Below, piece after piece: positions 48,927 through 57,066 of a DNA stretch of 64,000 nt. The translations under genes were made by a program, and so were the position numbers. Position 1 is the first letter of the stretch. Each line of letters begins with the position of its first letter. The stretch is from Methylomonas rosea. Lineage in GTDB: Bacteria > Pseudomonadota > Gammaproteobacteria > Methylococcales > Methylomonadaceae. Under the pieces are notes generated by a model that was given only the letters and a program-made list of their open reading frames with translations, had not been told where the DNA came from and made no database searches. The stretch lies in NCBI RefSeq assembly GCF_024505055.1, contig NZ_JANIBL010000002.1:1-64000 (forward strand), given 5' to 3'.

Positions 48927-51077
48927 TTACAGGAAACGCGCTCTAGGCAAGCCCAAATGAAAGCCCTGGACATAATCGACGCCCATCGCCCTCAGCCGGG
49001 TCAGGATTTCTTCCGATTCGACAAATTCCGCCAGGGTCTTCATGCCCAATTGCTGGCAGAGCCGATTCAGATTTTCGATCAACACGCTATCGACCTCGGA
49101 TTCGACTATGTTGGCAATAAATGCGCCGTCGATCTTGACGTATTCGAAATGTAGGTCGCGCAGATAATGGAAGGAATTGTAACCGCTGCCGAAATCGTCC
49201 AGCGCAAAGGCAAAGCCCTTCTCCCGCAAATTGCTTAAAAATTTGCGCATATTGGATAAATCGCCGATGGCTTCGCGCTCGGTGACTTCGAATACCAGTT
49301 TTTTCGGCGGGATGTGGTATTGCCGGCAGAGATCTTCGGCATATTGCAAAATGTCGCGGCGCTGAATTTCCTGCGGCGTCAGATTAACGAATACGGTGGG
49401 CATTTGGCCGGTGGCGGCACGCTGCTCGGCCATGAACGCGGTGACCTTGCGTAGCATCACATGATCCAGATTCAAGCTGATACCGTATTTGTCGGCGGCA
49501 TCGATAAACACCCCGGCCGGGATAATCTCGCCGTCTTCGGTAGTCAGCCGCGCCAGCGCTTCGTAAGCATGCAATTCGCCGCTGGCGCACGCCATGATCG
49601 GTTGGAAATACGGCACGATGCGCTCTTCCTTTAAGGCCTTTTTCAACACTTCCGACAGACCCAGTAACTTTTTGTTTTGGGCAATGCCGGTTTCCAGGCT
49701 ATGTAAGGGGCAAACGAAATTTTTGCCGGCGGCTTTGGCTTGATACAGGGCCAAGTCCACGCCCGCCAGCAAATCGGCAATGACCGGCGCGTCTCTCGGA
49801 AAGGTAGCCACGCCGACCGACATTGTCAGGCTGATATGTTCTTGATAAGGCCCATCGACCTGGTATTCGAAATCATGCACTGCCTGCCTTAACGATTCGG
49901 CAATGATCAGCGCGCTGTGGCCGTCGGTACCGGGCAGCAAGGCGGCAAATTCGTCTCCGCCCAAACGCACTAATACATCGCCCTTACGAAGCTGCTTTTT
50001 CAACAGTTGCCCCAGGTGCACCAGCACCTGATCGCCGATCATGTGTCCGAAGCCGTCGTTGACACCTTTAAAGTTGTCCAAATCCATGGATAACAGGGCG
50101 AATTGATCGTTATGGCGGGCGGCGCGACCGAATTCGTATTCGAGGATTTCATTAAAATAGCGGCGATTGTGCAGACCGGTAAGCGGATCGTGTTCGGCGT
50201 AATACGCCAGTTCCTGTAGGGTGCGCGACAAGGTCTTGCTGGAGCCGACCACCATCACCATTACCGCCAGCAACGAGCGGATGATGCTTTGTTCTTGAGC
50301 CGTCAAGCGTAGCCCGGAGGCGTAACTGACGCCGAGGATACCGCCGACGCCAATTTTTTCGTCCGGTACGCCGACTGTGATCGTTTCGATTTCCTCGAAG
50401 TCGCGTTGCTGTTTAATGCCGGTGATGAAAAATTCTTCCAGCTCAATCAGGGTGTCGGCTGGAATTTTCAGTTCCGCCAGCAGATTGTCTGCCAGGCGTT
50501 TACGAACGAAATTCTTGGTTTCTTCGCTGTATTGGCCCAAGTAATACAAATAAATGCTGATCCCGGATTCGTTGGTGAAAGCGATAGAGAAAAAATTAAA
50601 TGGGAAAAAGCCGTGAAATTCCAGCAAGATATCTTGGATGAACTCTTTCCATTGCGTGACTTTTTCGTGGGAGAGGATGATGTTCTCCAATACCGCGGAT
50701 TGCCGTTCGAACAGACTTTTGTCGATTAGCGTCAGCTCCATCCTCTGCAACAGCTCGTGGGTTTCGGTGATCAGCGAGGAAATCATCCGGCAGTTTCGCT
50801 GCGCGTCTTTGTCCTGCTGCTGGTTAAGCAGCGTCAGGCTGGCGGCAATGGTCTTGCAGCGCTGGGCGTGCCCGGCTACCTCTGCTTTCGCAGCGTCGTT
50901 GTCGGCCAGCACCGGCAGGCGCGCCGCCAACTTGCCGACCTCGCGTATCGCCAGATCGATGATGCCGTGCTCGAAGGTTTGCGTACGGTTTTGCGCTTCC
51001 AGTAATTCGGTCAGCGTACGGATGCTGTGGATATGCAGCGATTTGAGCTGCGAAGGTTTTTTATGCGGATAGTCCAT
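48927..51077 (-). CDS. GGDEF-EAL c-di-GMP enzyme with N-terminal sensor
   Basis: A 716-residue soluble protein. Residues 1-290 hold a helical region (about 1-130) and a GAF-like fold (about 145-285) of unknown ligand, with no membrane helix. GGDEF is at 373-377 with an inhibitory RKGD site at 364-367. EAL is at 506-508, with NLTP, EVTE, LDDFGSG, KIDG and AEFVES motifs intact, so both synthesis and breakdown of c-di-GMP are possible. Its ATG directly follows the stop of the predicted diiron protein gene, implying a sensor-effector pair. rlmH follows on the same strand. Confidence 0.92.
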   Translation of the reverse strand: MDYPHKKPSQLKSLHIHSIRTLTELLEAQNRTQTFEHGIIDLAIREVGKLAARLPVLADNDAAKAEVAGHAQRCKTIAASLTLLNQQQDKDAQRNCRMISSLITETHELLQRMELTLIDKSLFERQSAVLENIILSHEKVTQWKEFIQDILLEFHGFFPFNFFSIAFTNESGISIYLYYLGQYSEETKNFVRKRLADNLLAELKIPADTLIELEEFFITGIKQQRDFEEIETITVGVPDEKIGVGGILGVSYASGLRLTAQEQSIIRSLLAVMVMVVGSSKTLSRTLQELAYYAEHDPLTGLHNRRYFNEILEYEFGRAARHNDQFALLSMDLDNFKGVNDGFGHMIGDQVLVHLGQLLKKQLRKGDVLVRLGGDEFAALLPGTDGHSALIIAESLRQAVHDFEYQVDGPYQEHISLTMSVGVATFPRDAPVIADLLAGVDLALYQAKAAGKNFVCPLHSLETGIAQNKKLLGLSEVLKKALKEERIVPYFQPIMACASGELHAYEALARLTTEDGEIIPAGVFIDAADKYGISLNLDHVMLRKVTAFMAEQRAATGQMPTVFVNLTPQEIQRRDILQYAEDLCRQYHIPPKKLVFEVTEREAIGDLSNMRKFLSNLREKGFAFALDDFGSGYNSFHYLRDLHFEYVKIDGAFIANIVESEVDSVLIENLNRLCQQLGMKTLAEFVESEEILTRLRAMGVDYVQGFHLGLPRARFL

Positions 51078-51830
51078 TTATTCGAGATCCAGCAAATCGC
51101 TGCCGCACTGCAAATCGTACAACCAGTTTAGAAAATCGATTTTGGCTTGGCCGCGATAGACCGGGCCATGCTGCGGAGCGATGAGCTCCACGTCCAGTTT
51201 GCGCACCTGCTGCACCCAATAGCGCAAGGCGCGGTTGGAGGCCATGTAGCGTTTATGAAAGCCCTCGGCAAACGGCAAGTGTTTTTGGAAATCGTCAACG
51301 AAAATATCGCAGTTATTGTTCGGCACCATTGACGCGCCGACATCGCCGGAAAACAGAATTTTCGAAATCGGGTCGTAAACATTGATCTGGCCGGGCGAGT
51401 GCAGGAAATGCGCCGGGACAAATTGCAATTGCAGGCCGGAGTGTAAGCTTACCGTTTCGCCCTGATCGGCCACGCCGACAAAACGGCGCATGCCGGAAAT
51501 GCCGTAATGCGGCAGGAAACGCAGCCAAATGCGGGAGGCGTATATGCGTGCCGGCGTCAGTTTCATCCAGCTGCTCAGGCCGCCGACGATATCCGGATCC
51601 TGATGAGAGAGCGCAATGGCTTCGATGTCGTCGGGATTCAGGTATTGCAGCATTTCGTTGAGCACTTGCGGCATCACGCCGAAGCCGCCCGGATCCATTA
51701 ATGTGCCCTTACCGTTATGCACTATCAGGTATTGGTTGGAGGGGATGCCGTCTTCTTCGCCCGGCTCGCTTTCGTTTAATAAAACGTAGCGGTGATTGCT
51801 GCTATTGAATAGTGTGACATTGTTGCGCAT
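51078..51830 (-). CDS. ODP-type oxygen-binding diiron protein (metallo-beta-lactamase fold)
   Basis: A 250-residue protein aligned with the diiron domain of flavodiiron proteins but lacking the flavodoxin part. Candidate iron ligands are His76, Asp78, Asp80, His144, Asp163 and His221. Their spacing (HxDxD, then 63, 18 and 57 intervening residues) closely matches the flavodiiron pattern; the usual HxExD is HxDxD here. Such ODP proteins bind O2 and in spirochetes act with chemotaxis components. Here the partner encoded immediately downstream is a GGDEF-EAL protein, so an O2 (or NO) input to c-di-GMP signalling is inferred. AGGGGGA precedes the ATG. Confidence 0.8.
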   Translation of the reverse strand: MRNNVTLFNSSNHRYVLLNESEPGEEDGIPSNQYLIVHNGKGTLMDPGGFGVMPQVLNEMLQYLNPDDIEAIALSHQDPDIVGGLSSWMKLTPARIYASRIWLRFLPHYGISGMRRFVGVADQGETVSLHSGLQLQFVPAHFLHSPGQINVYDPISKILFSGDVGASMVPNNNCDIFVDDFQKHLPFAEGFHKRYMASNRALRYWVQQVRKLDVELIAPQHGPVYRGQAKIDFLNWLYDLQCGSDLLDLE

Positions 51831-52031
51831 GGTAAGGATTCCCCCTAAATCCCGTTGCTTTTTGGTTGGCGTAGGTTACACGAAGCCCGTGGGTTTGCGA
51901 AATCGGTTCCGTCGCCTAAGTTATGAGCCGTTGGATACGGCGTGGTTTATTTAAACCGATTTTTTGTCGGATTGGCTTTTTTCAACCAAATGTCGTTAGA
52001 ATGTTTGCTGTATTGGACTTTGACGATAACA

Positions 52032-53504
52032 ATGGTGATGCTAAGCGCGCTGTTATGGACCCCGGCGCTGGGGGCAATATTGCTGGTACTGGTCTCCGGC
52101 CGGAACAGTCGATTGATCAGAATTGTAGCTAATCTATTTAGTTTGGCGGCTTTGTTGCTGGCCTGTTTGCTATTGGTCCAGTTCGATGCCAACGACACAG
52201 CACTGCAATTTAGCGAGTTCTATCCCCTCAACCCCAAGCTGGGTAGTGCATACGCATTGGGTGTAGACGGCCTGTCGATGCCGATGCTGGTACTGGCTAC
52301 TCTTTTGACTTGTATTTCTCTGCTGGCTTCATTCTCCTTGTCCGATAGCATCAAGGGCTATCACATCTCCGTTTTGTTGTTGGAATTCGGCATGCTCGGC
52401 GTGTTCATGGCACAAGACTGGGCGCTGTTTTACATTTTTTGGGAAGTGACCTTGATCCCGCTGTTCTTCCTGATCGACCGCTGGGGCGGCAAACGCCGGC
52501 ATGCCGCCAGTTTGAATTTTGTGTTGTACACGATGGGCGGCTCGGTGTTCATGTTGCTGAGTCTGCTGGCGATCAGTCAATACGATTTGGAAAACCAGGG
52601 TTCCCTGATGGCCTCTATGGGCCAAGCCGCGCAAAACATGCCGGAGGTCGAACAAGTGCTGGTGCTGCTGGGGTTTCTGATTGGGTTCGGCGTGAAAATG
52701 CCGATCTTTCCCTTGCATGGCTGGCTGCCGCTGGCTCACGTCGAAGCGCCCAGTCCGATCAGTATCCTGCTATCCGGCATTCTTTTGAAAATGGGTGCCT
52801 ACGGCTTGTTGCGCTGCGTGGTGATGCTGCCGGTCGCCGCCAAATTGATTCAACCTTTGTTGGTGTTTCTGGCCCTGTTCGGCATGATCTACGGCGGCTT
52901 GCTGGCCTGGCGGCAGCGCGATCTGAAAGCCATGGTGGCTTACTCGTCCTTGAGTCATATGGGCGTGGTTTTGCTGGGGATCGCCGCGCTGAATGAAACC
53001 GGCTTCACCGGCGCGATATTGCAAATGACCGCTCACGGCCTGATTGCCGGTGCGTTGTTTTTGTTAGTGGGCCTGCTTTATGAGCGTACGCATACCCGCA
53101 ATATCCAGGATTACAGTTCGCTGGTGCAGGTCATGCCGCGCTTCGCCACGCTGACAACCTTGACCTTGCTGGCAGCCATGGGCCTACCCGGTTCCGTGGG
53201 TTTTATCGCCGAACTGCACACTTTGATCGGCGGCTTTCAGCAATGGGGCGGCCTGATGGTGTTTTTTAGTTTAAGCATTTTGATCAGCGCGGCTTATGCG
53301 ATGCGCACCATCGGTTTGCTGTTCACCGGGCCGGTCAAACCGCAGATGCGTGACATCGCCGATTTAAAATCGCTGGAACTGATGGCCTCCGGGGTGTTGG
53401 TCGGCGGTATTGTGTTATTTGGTTTATTGCCGGCGCCTTTGATTGAGTTGTCTACAGCGACGGTGGGGAAGATGTTGTTGGTGATGGGGGAGAGGTTGCC
53501 GTGA
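52032..53504 (+). CDS. NuoM-like proton-translocating subunit A (DAB-associated)
   Basis: A 490-residue antiporter-like membrane protein (about 14 helices) of the NuoM/MrpD family. ATG 52032 places TPALGA at the expected N-terminal position; ATGs at 51990 and 52038 are alternatives. The key Glu138 (FWEVTLIP), Lys222 (FGVKMPIFPLHGWLP) and the later GILLKMGAYG lysine are all present, so proton conduction is plausible. No other complex I subunits (NuoA-K) are nearby, and a dabA-dabB pair follows, so it belongs to the inorganic-carbon cluster rather than to respiratory complex I. The repeat at 53550-53850 separates it from dabA. Confidence 0.88.
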   Translation: MVMLSALLWTPALGAILLVLVSGRNSRLIRIVANLFSLAALLLACLLLVQFDANDTALQFSEFYPLNPKLGSAYALGVDGLSMPMLVLATLLTCISLLASFSLSDSIKGYHISVLLLEFGMLGVFMAQDWALFYIFWEVTLIPLFFLIDRWGGKRRHAASLNFVLYTMGGSVFMLLSLLAISQYDLENQGSLMASMGQAAQNMPEVEQVLVLLGFLIGFGVKMPIFPLHGWLPLAHVEAPSPISILLSGILLKMGAYGLLRCVVMLPVAAKLIQPLLVFLALFGMIYGGLLAWRQRDLKAMVAYSSLSHMGVVLLGIAALNETGFTGAILQMTAHGLIAGALFLLVGLLYERTHTRNIQDYSSLVQVMPRFATLTTLTLLAAMGLPGSVGFIAELHTLIGGFQQWGGLMVFFSLSILISAAYAMRTIGLLFTGPVKPQMRDIADLKSLELMASGVLVGGIVLFGLLPAPLIELSTATVGKMLLVMGERLP

Positions 53505-53549
53505 TGTTGCTTTTTGCTGGACGTGCGGTCGCTTGGATGATGATGTGTC

Positions 53550-53850
53550 GCTATCGCGACGGTTTTTTGAAGTCGGTTCTCGCACCGACAGGCGAGATAC
53601 TTTCTTTTGCTCCGTCAAAAGAAAGTATCCAAAGAAAAGGCGGCCCGGATGCCGCTTATTTCCTGTGCTCCTCACTTTTGACAGGGGTTGCCGAAAGGGG
53701 CTTCCTGCCCCTTCGGCAACGCGATGCATCCTTGCATCGCCCCTACGGGCTGACCCTGCCAAAAGCTCCGGTGCTCGGCGCGGCATACGGGATAAACACC
53801 CTTGCCACCTTCAAGGGACGAGTCTCATCGTTCGGTGTGTCAATAGATAT
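53550..53850. repeat. Hairpin-rich intergenic repeat inside the DAB cluster
   Basis: Roughly 300 bases with no supported gene. A perfect 14-bp inverted repeat (53596-53609 with 53616-53629, loop six) is followed by a long GC hairpin at 53687-53720 (one bulged A) and a perfect 8-bp hairpin at 53721-53740. I associate the GATACTTTCTTTTG...CAAAAGAAAGTATC word with dispersed repeats in other gammaproteobacterial genomes (memory, not searched). Open frames across it read into dabA but are low-complexity Arg/Cys/Gly-rich translations typical of non-coding repeats. Outer ends are approximate. Confidence 0.65.
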
Positions 53851-53865
53851 GGAATTGATTTGATC

Positions 53866-56800
53866 ATGCACGATTCCTTATCGAATAGCGCCTCTCCGCG
53901 CGACATTATCCTCGACGCGATCCACCACCTGGATCATGTCCTGCCGGGACAGGCGCCGATTCACGATTTCGTGCATCACAATACCTTGCATGGCTTTCAG
54001 CATTTGCCGTTCGAACAAGCGTTGGCGGAATTTACTCAGTTAACCGGTATCAGCTGCTATCTGTCGGCCGAACAGTTTCGCGAGCTTTATGCGCAGGGCC
54101 GAATTGACGATGGCGATATTGACGCCACTTTAGGGCAGCAATTTGGGGATACGCTGGATACCGAGATTTGCAAGGTCCATGGCAAAACCATCACTCAGCA
54201 AATGCTTTATCGGCTGGCCTTGCTGCACGATTTGTCTGCACTGACGCCCGCGCAATTCGATTGGCAGGTGCGCGAACTGGGCGTGTTGGATAGGCCGTCT
54301 GCCGCGGGCGAAACCGCTCGGGAGTTGTGGGACGCCTTGCTCGCCAAGCTTGGCTTGCAGATGCTTGACTTGCATCCGGAAGATTTGCTCGACCTGTCCG
54401 CCGAGCAAATCCAGCAATGGTTGCCGGATACGGCAGATGCCGGCGCGGAGCAGCATCTGCGCCAATTCAGCGAGGAGAGTATGGCAAAGCTGTTTTCGCG
54501 GGTCGGCGACAGTTTGACCGTGCGTGGCTTGCTGTTGGCTTTGACCGGCAAGGATATTTTGGACACGGTACGCCCGCAATTGATCCGTTTGTGCTCGTCC
54601 TTGCTGGACGAAGGGCTGGCGGCCTGGCGCTTACCCAAGCGGGAAGAACTGGGTTTGTATCAAGCCTGGCGCGAGAGTTTGATCTACGACGCCCAGCCGG
54701 TTTTTCAGGAATTGAATGATTGGGAAGCGGTTACCGCAGCGTTGCCGGCCGATGCCATTGACGCCATTACCCAACAACTGACGGCGCTGGCTGTCCCGGA
54801 ACAAGGCTGGGCCGGGTATTTGCAAAGACTGGCCTTGGAATTGCCGGGTTGGTCCGGCTTGATCAACTGGCGTCAGGGCCACCCGGATTATCAAGCAGAC
54901 GACGACACGAAGCCCTTATTGGCCGATTACTTGGCGATACGCTTGACCCTGGACCGGCTTTACGCCGAACAGCTTTGCCGCCGGCAATGGCATTGCGAGG
55001 CGCAACTGGACAAACTGCGCGGCTATTTTTCGAAAAACCTGGCGGAGTTTTCGGTCAGGCAGGCCTTAATTCAGGGCCAATTGCCGGAATATCTGGCACT
55101 GGCCGCGCAATCGTTATTAAACGAGGCATCGCGAGACAAGCAAGCCTGGCAGACCTTGGCCGAACGGATCTGGACTTGGCAGCTCAGCCCGCTGGCGCCC
55201 TCGGCCCTGAGTGTTTATAACCAGGGGTGGCGGCTGTTTCGGGTCTGTCAATTACTTGGTTTAACCGCCAATGATGTGCAGCATTTAGAGCCGGTACTGC
55301 TATTGGAGTGCCTGGGCATTATCGACGCTTTCAGCGAAGCACAGCGTAGCACCGTTTGGCTGAACGCCTATGAACGCCACTATCAGCAAGCGCTGCTGCA
55401 AACCTTGCACGCTAATCACAATAGAGGGCGTTGGGCGCAACGCAATAGCCGGCCCGAGGCGCAAATCGTGTTTTGCATGGACGACCGCGAGGAAGGTATC
55501 CGTCGCCACTTGGAAGAACTCAATCCGGCTATCGAAACGCTGGGGGCCGCTGGGTTTTTCGGCGTGCCGATGAATTATCAAGGCTTGGATGACAGCAAAT
55601 TGACGGCTCTGTGTCCGGTTGTCGTGGTGCCGGCGCACAATGTTCAGGAGTGCAGTCAACCCGGCCAGGAAAAAGCCTTGGCCCGGCACCGGCAAGGCCG
55701 TAATCTGAAGCAACGAATTGCCGATTTGCTCCATCATGGCTTGCGCCGCGATGCGCTGCTGGCGTATCCGGTGATTAACGCCATGGCGCCGTTTACCTTG
55801 CTCGGTTTGCTGGCGAAAAGCTTCATTCCGAAAACTCAGCATCAGCTGTTGGTTGCGGCGGCGAAAGAGATCGCGCCCGATGTGGCCTCGCAATTGAATT
55901 TTACCGCTACCGACGCCGCGACGCCGGCCACACCGCAACAGCCGAGACTGGGCTTTACCGACCAGGAACAAGCTGATCGGATCGCCGGGTTTTTGCGCAA
56001 TACCGGCTTGACCTATGGCTTTGCCGAATTGGTGGTCTTGATGGGCCACGGCTCGATGAGCCAAAACAATCCGCATTTATCCGCTTATGATTGTGGGGCT
56101 TGTAGCGGCCGGCATGGTGGACCGAATGCGCGGCTGTTCGCGGCGATGGCCAATCGTCCAGAGGTGCGGCAATTGCTGACCGAGCGCGGCATCGTTATTC
56201 CAGACGATACCTGGTTTATCGGCGCCGAACACAACACCTGCGACGAAGACATTACCTGGTATGACAGCATTGCCGTGCCAACCGAGCGGCAAGCGGCTTT
56301 CAATAAATTTATGCAGCAGATGCAACACGCACAGCGCATGTCTGCTCATGAGCGTTGCCGACGCCTGGCTTCCGCGCCGCGTCGGCCCGAACCGGAACAA
56401 GCTTTGCGGCATTTTCTCGGTCGGGCCGCCGATTTTTCCCAGGCTCGACCGGAGTTGGGCCACGCCACCAATGCCGCCGCGCTGGTCGGCAGACGCTCGT
56501 TGACGCAAGGTGCGTTTTTCGACCGCCGCTTGTTTTTGATTTCCTACGATCCTAGTCAAGACCCGGAAGGCATGGTGCTGGAAGGTATCTTGTTGGCGGT
56601 TGGCCCGGTCGGTGCCGGCATCAATCTGGAATATTATTTTTCCACCGTGAATAACGAGCGGCTGGGTTGCGGTTCGAAAGTGCCGCACAATCTGACCGGC
56701 TTTTGCGCGGTGATGGAAGGTGCCGGCAGCGATTTGCGCACCGGTTTGCCCCGGCAGATGATCGAGATTCACGAGGCTATGCGCTTGCAAATCATCGTCG

Positions 56801-57066
56801 AAGCCAAAACCGCAGTGCTGGAGCAAATTTATGGCCGGCAGGAAAGCCTGCGAGAACTGATAGGCGGCGGCTGGGTGCATCTCAGCGCCAAAGATCCTGA
56901 CAGCGGTGAGATATTTGTATTTCAGCGCGGCGTCGGCTTTGTGCGTTGGCAGCCCGGCGACATCGAGCTGGCGGTAAGGGACAACTCCCCGGATTGTTAC
57001 CGCGAGGAAACCCAGCCGGTGACGCCAATGCTGATTAAGCAGCCCGAATTAATGGGAGTTGCGTGA
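53866..57066 (+). CDS. dabA: Inorganic carbon transporter subunit DabA (DUF2309/UPF0753), long form
   Basis: Predicted cytoplasmic, membrane-bound, carbonic-anhydrase-like subunit that hydrates CO2 in a reaction driven by ion flow through DabB. The ATG at 53866 gives 1,066 residues. The candidate zinc site is Cys537 and Asp539 (FCMDDREEG) with His728 (LMGHGSMSQ) and Cys743 (YDCGACSGRHGG). The CxD and His-x14-Cys spacing equals that of the characterised Halothiobacillus DabA2 site (Cys351, Asp353, His524, Cys539). The N-terminal VLPGQAPIHDFVHHNTLHGF motif is also typical. The protein is longer than DabA2 (about 830 residues). It overlaps dabB by four bases (GTGA). The in-frame upstream 111 codons are repeat sequence and are excluded. 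Confidence 0.93.
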   Translation: MHDSLSNSASPRDIILDAIHHLDHVLPGQAPIHDFVHHNTLHGFQHLPFEQALAEFTQLTGISCYLSAEQFRELYAQGRIDDGDIDATLGQQFGDTLDTEICKVHGKTITQQMLYRLALLHDLSALTPAQFDWQVRELGVLDRPSAAGETARELWDALLAKLGLQMLDLHPEDLLDLSAEQIQQWLPDTADAGAEQHLRQFSEESMAKLFSRVGDSLTVRGLLLALTGKDILDTVRPQLIRLCSSLLDEGLAAWRLPKREELGLYQAWRESLIYDAQPVFQELNDWEAVTAALPADAIDAITQQLTALAVPEQGWAGYLQRLALELPGWSGLINWRQGHPDYQADDDTKPLLADYLAIRLTLDRLYAEQLCRRQWHCEAQLDKLRGYFSKNLAEFSVRQALIQGQLPEYLALAAQSLLNEASRDKQAWQTLAERIWTWQLSPLAPSALSVYNQGWRLFRVCQLLGLTANDVQHLEPVLLLECLGIIDAFSEAQRSTVWLNAYERHYQQALLQTLHANHNRGRWAQRNSRPEAQIVFCMDDREEGIRRHLEELNPAIETLGAAGFFGVPMNYQGLDDSKLTALCPVVVVPAHNVQECSQPGQEKALARHRQGRNLKQRIADLLHHGLRRDALLAYPVINAMAPFTLLGLLAKSFIPKTQHQLLVAAAKEIAPDVASQLNFTATDAATPATPQQPRLGFTDQEQADRIAGFLRNTGLTYGFAELVVLMGHGSMSQNNPHLSAYDCGACSGRHGGPNARLFAAMANRPEVRQLLTERGIVIPDDTWFIGAEHNTCDEDITWYDSIAVPTERQAAFNKFMQQMQHAQRMSAHERCRRLASAPRRPEPEQALRHFLGRAADFSQARPELGHATNAAALVGRRSLTQGAFFDRRLFLISYDPSQDPEGMVLEGILLAVGPVGAGINLEYYFSTVNNERLGCGSKVPHNLTGFCAVMEGAGSDLRTGLPRQMIEIHEAMRLQIIVEAKTAVLEQIYGRQESLRELIGGGWVHLSAKDPDSGEIFVFQRGVGFVRWQPGDIELAVRDNSPDCYREETQPVTPMLIKQPELMGVA

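Noticed and set aside
53550-53850. CRISPR array
   Set aside because: The hairpins differ from one another and are not regularly spaced direct repeats.
53533-53865. In-frame 111-codon N-terminal extension of DabA
   Set aside because: It translates the hairpin repeat, is Arg/Cys-rich without family similarity, and the ATG at 53866 starts the conserved DabA N terminus.
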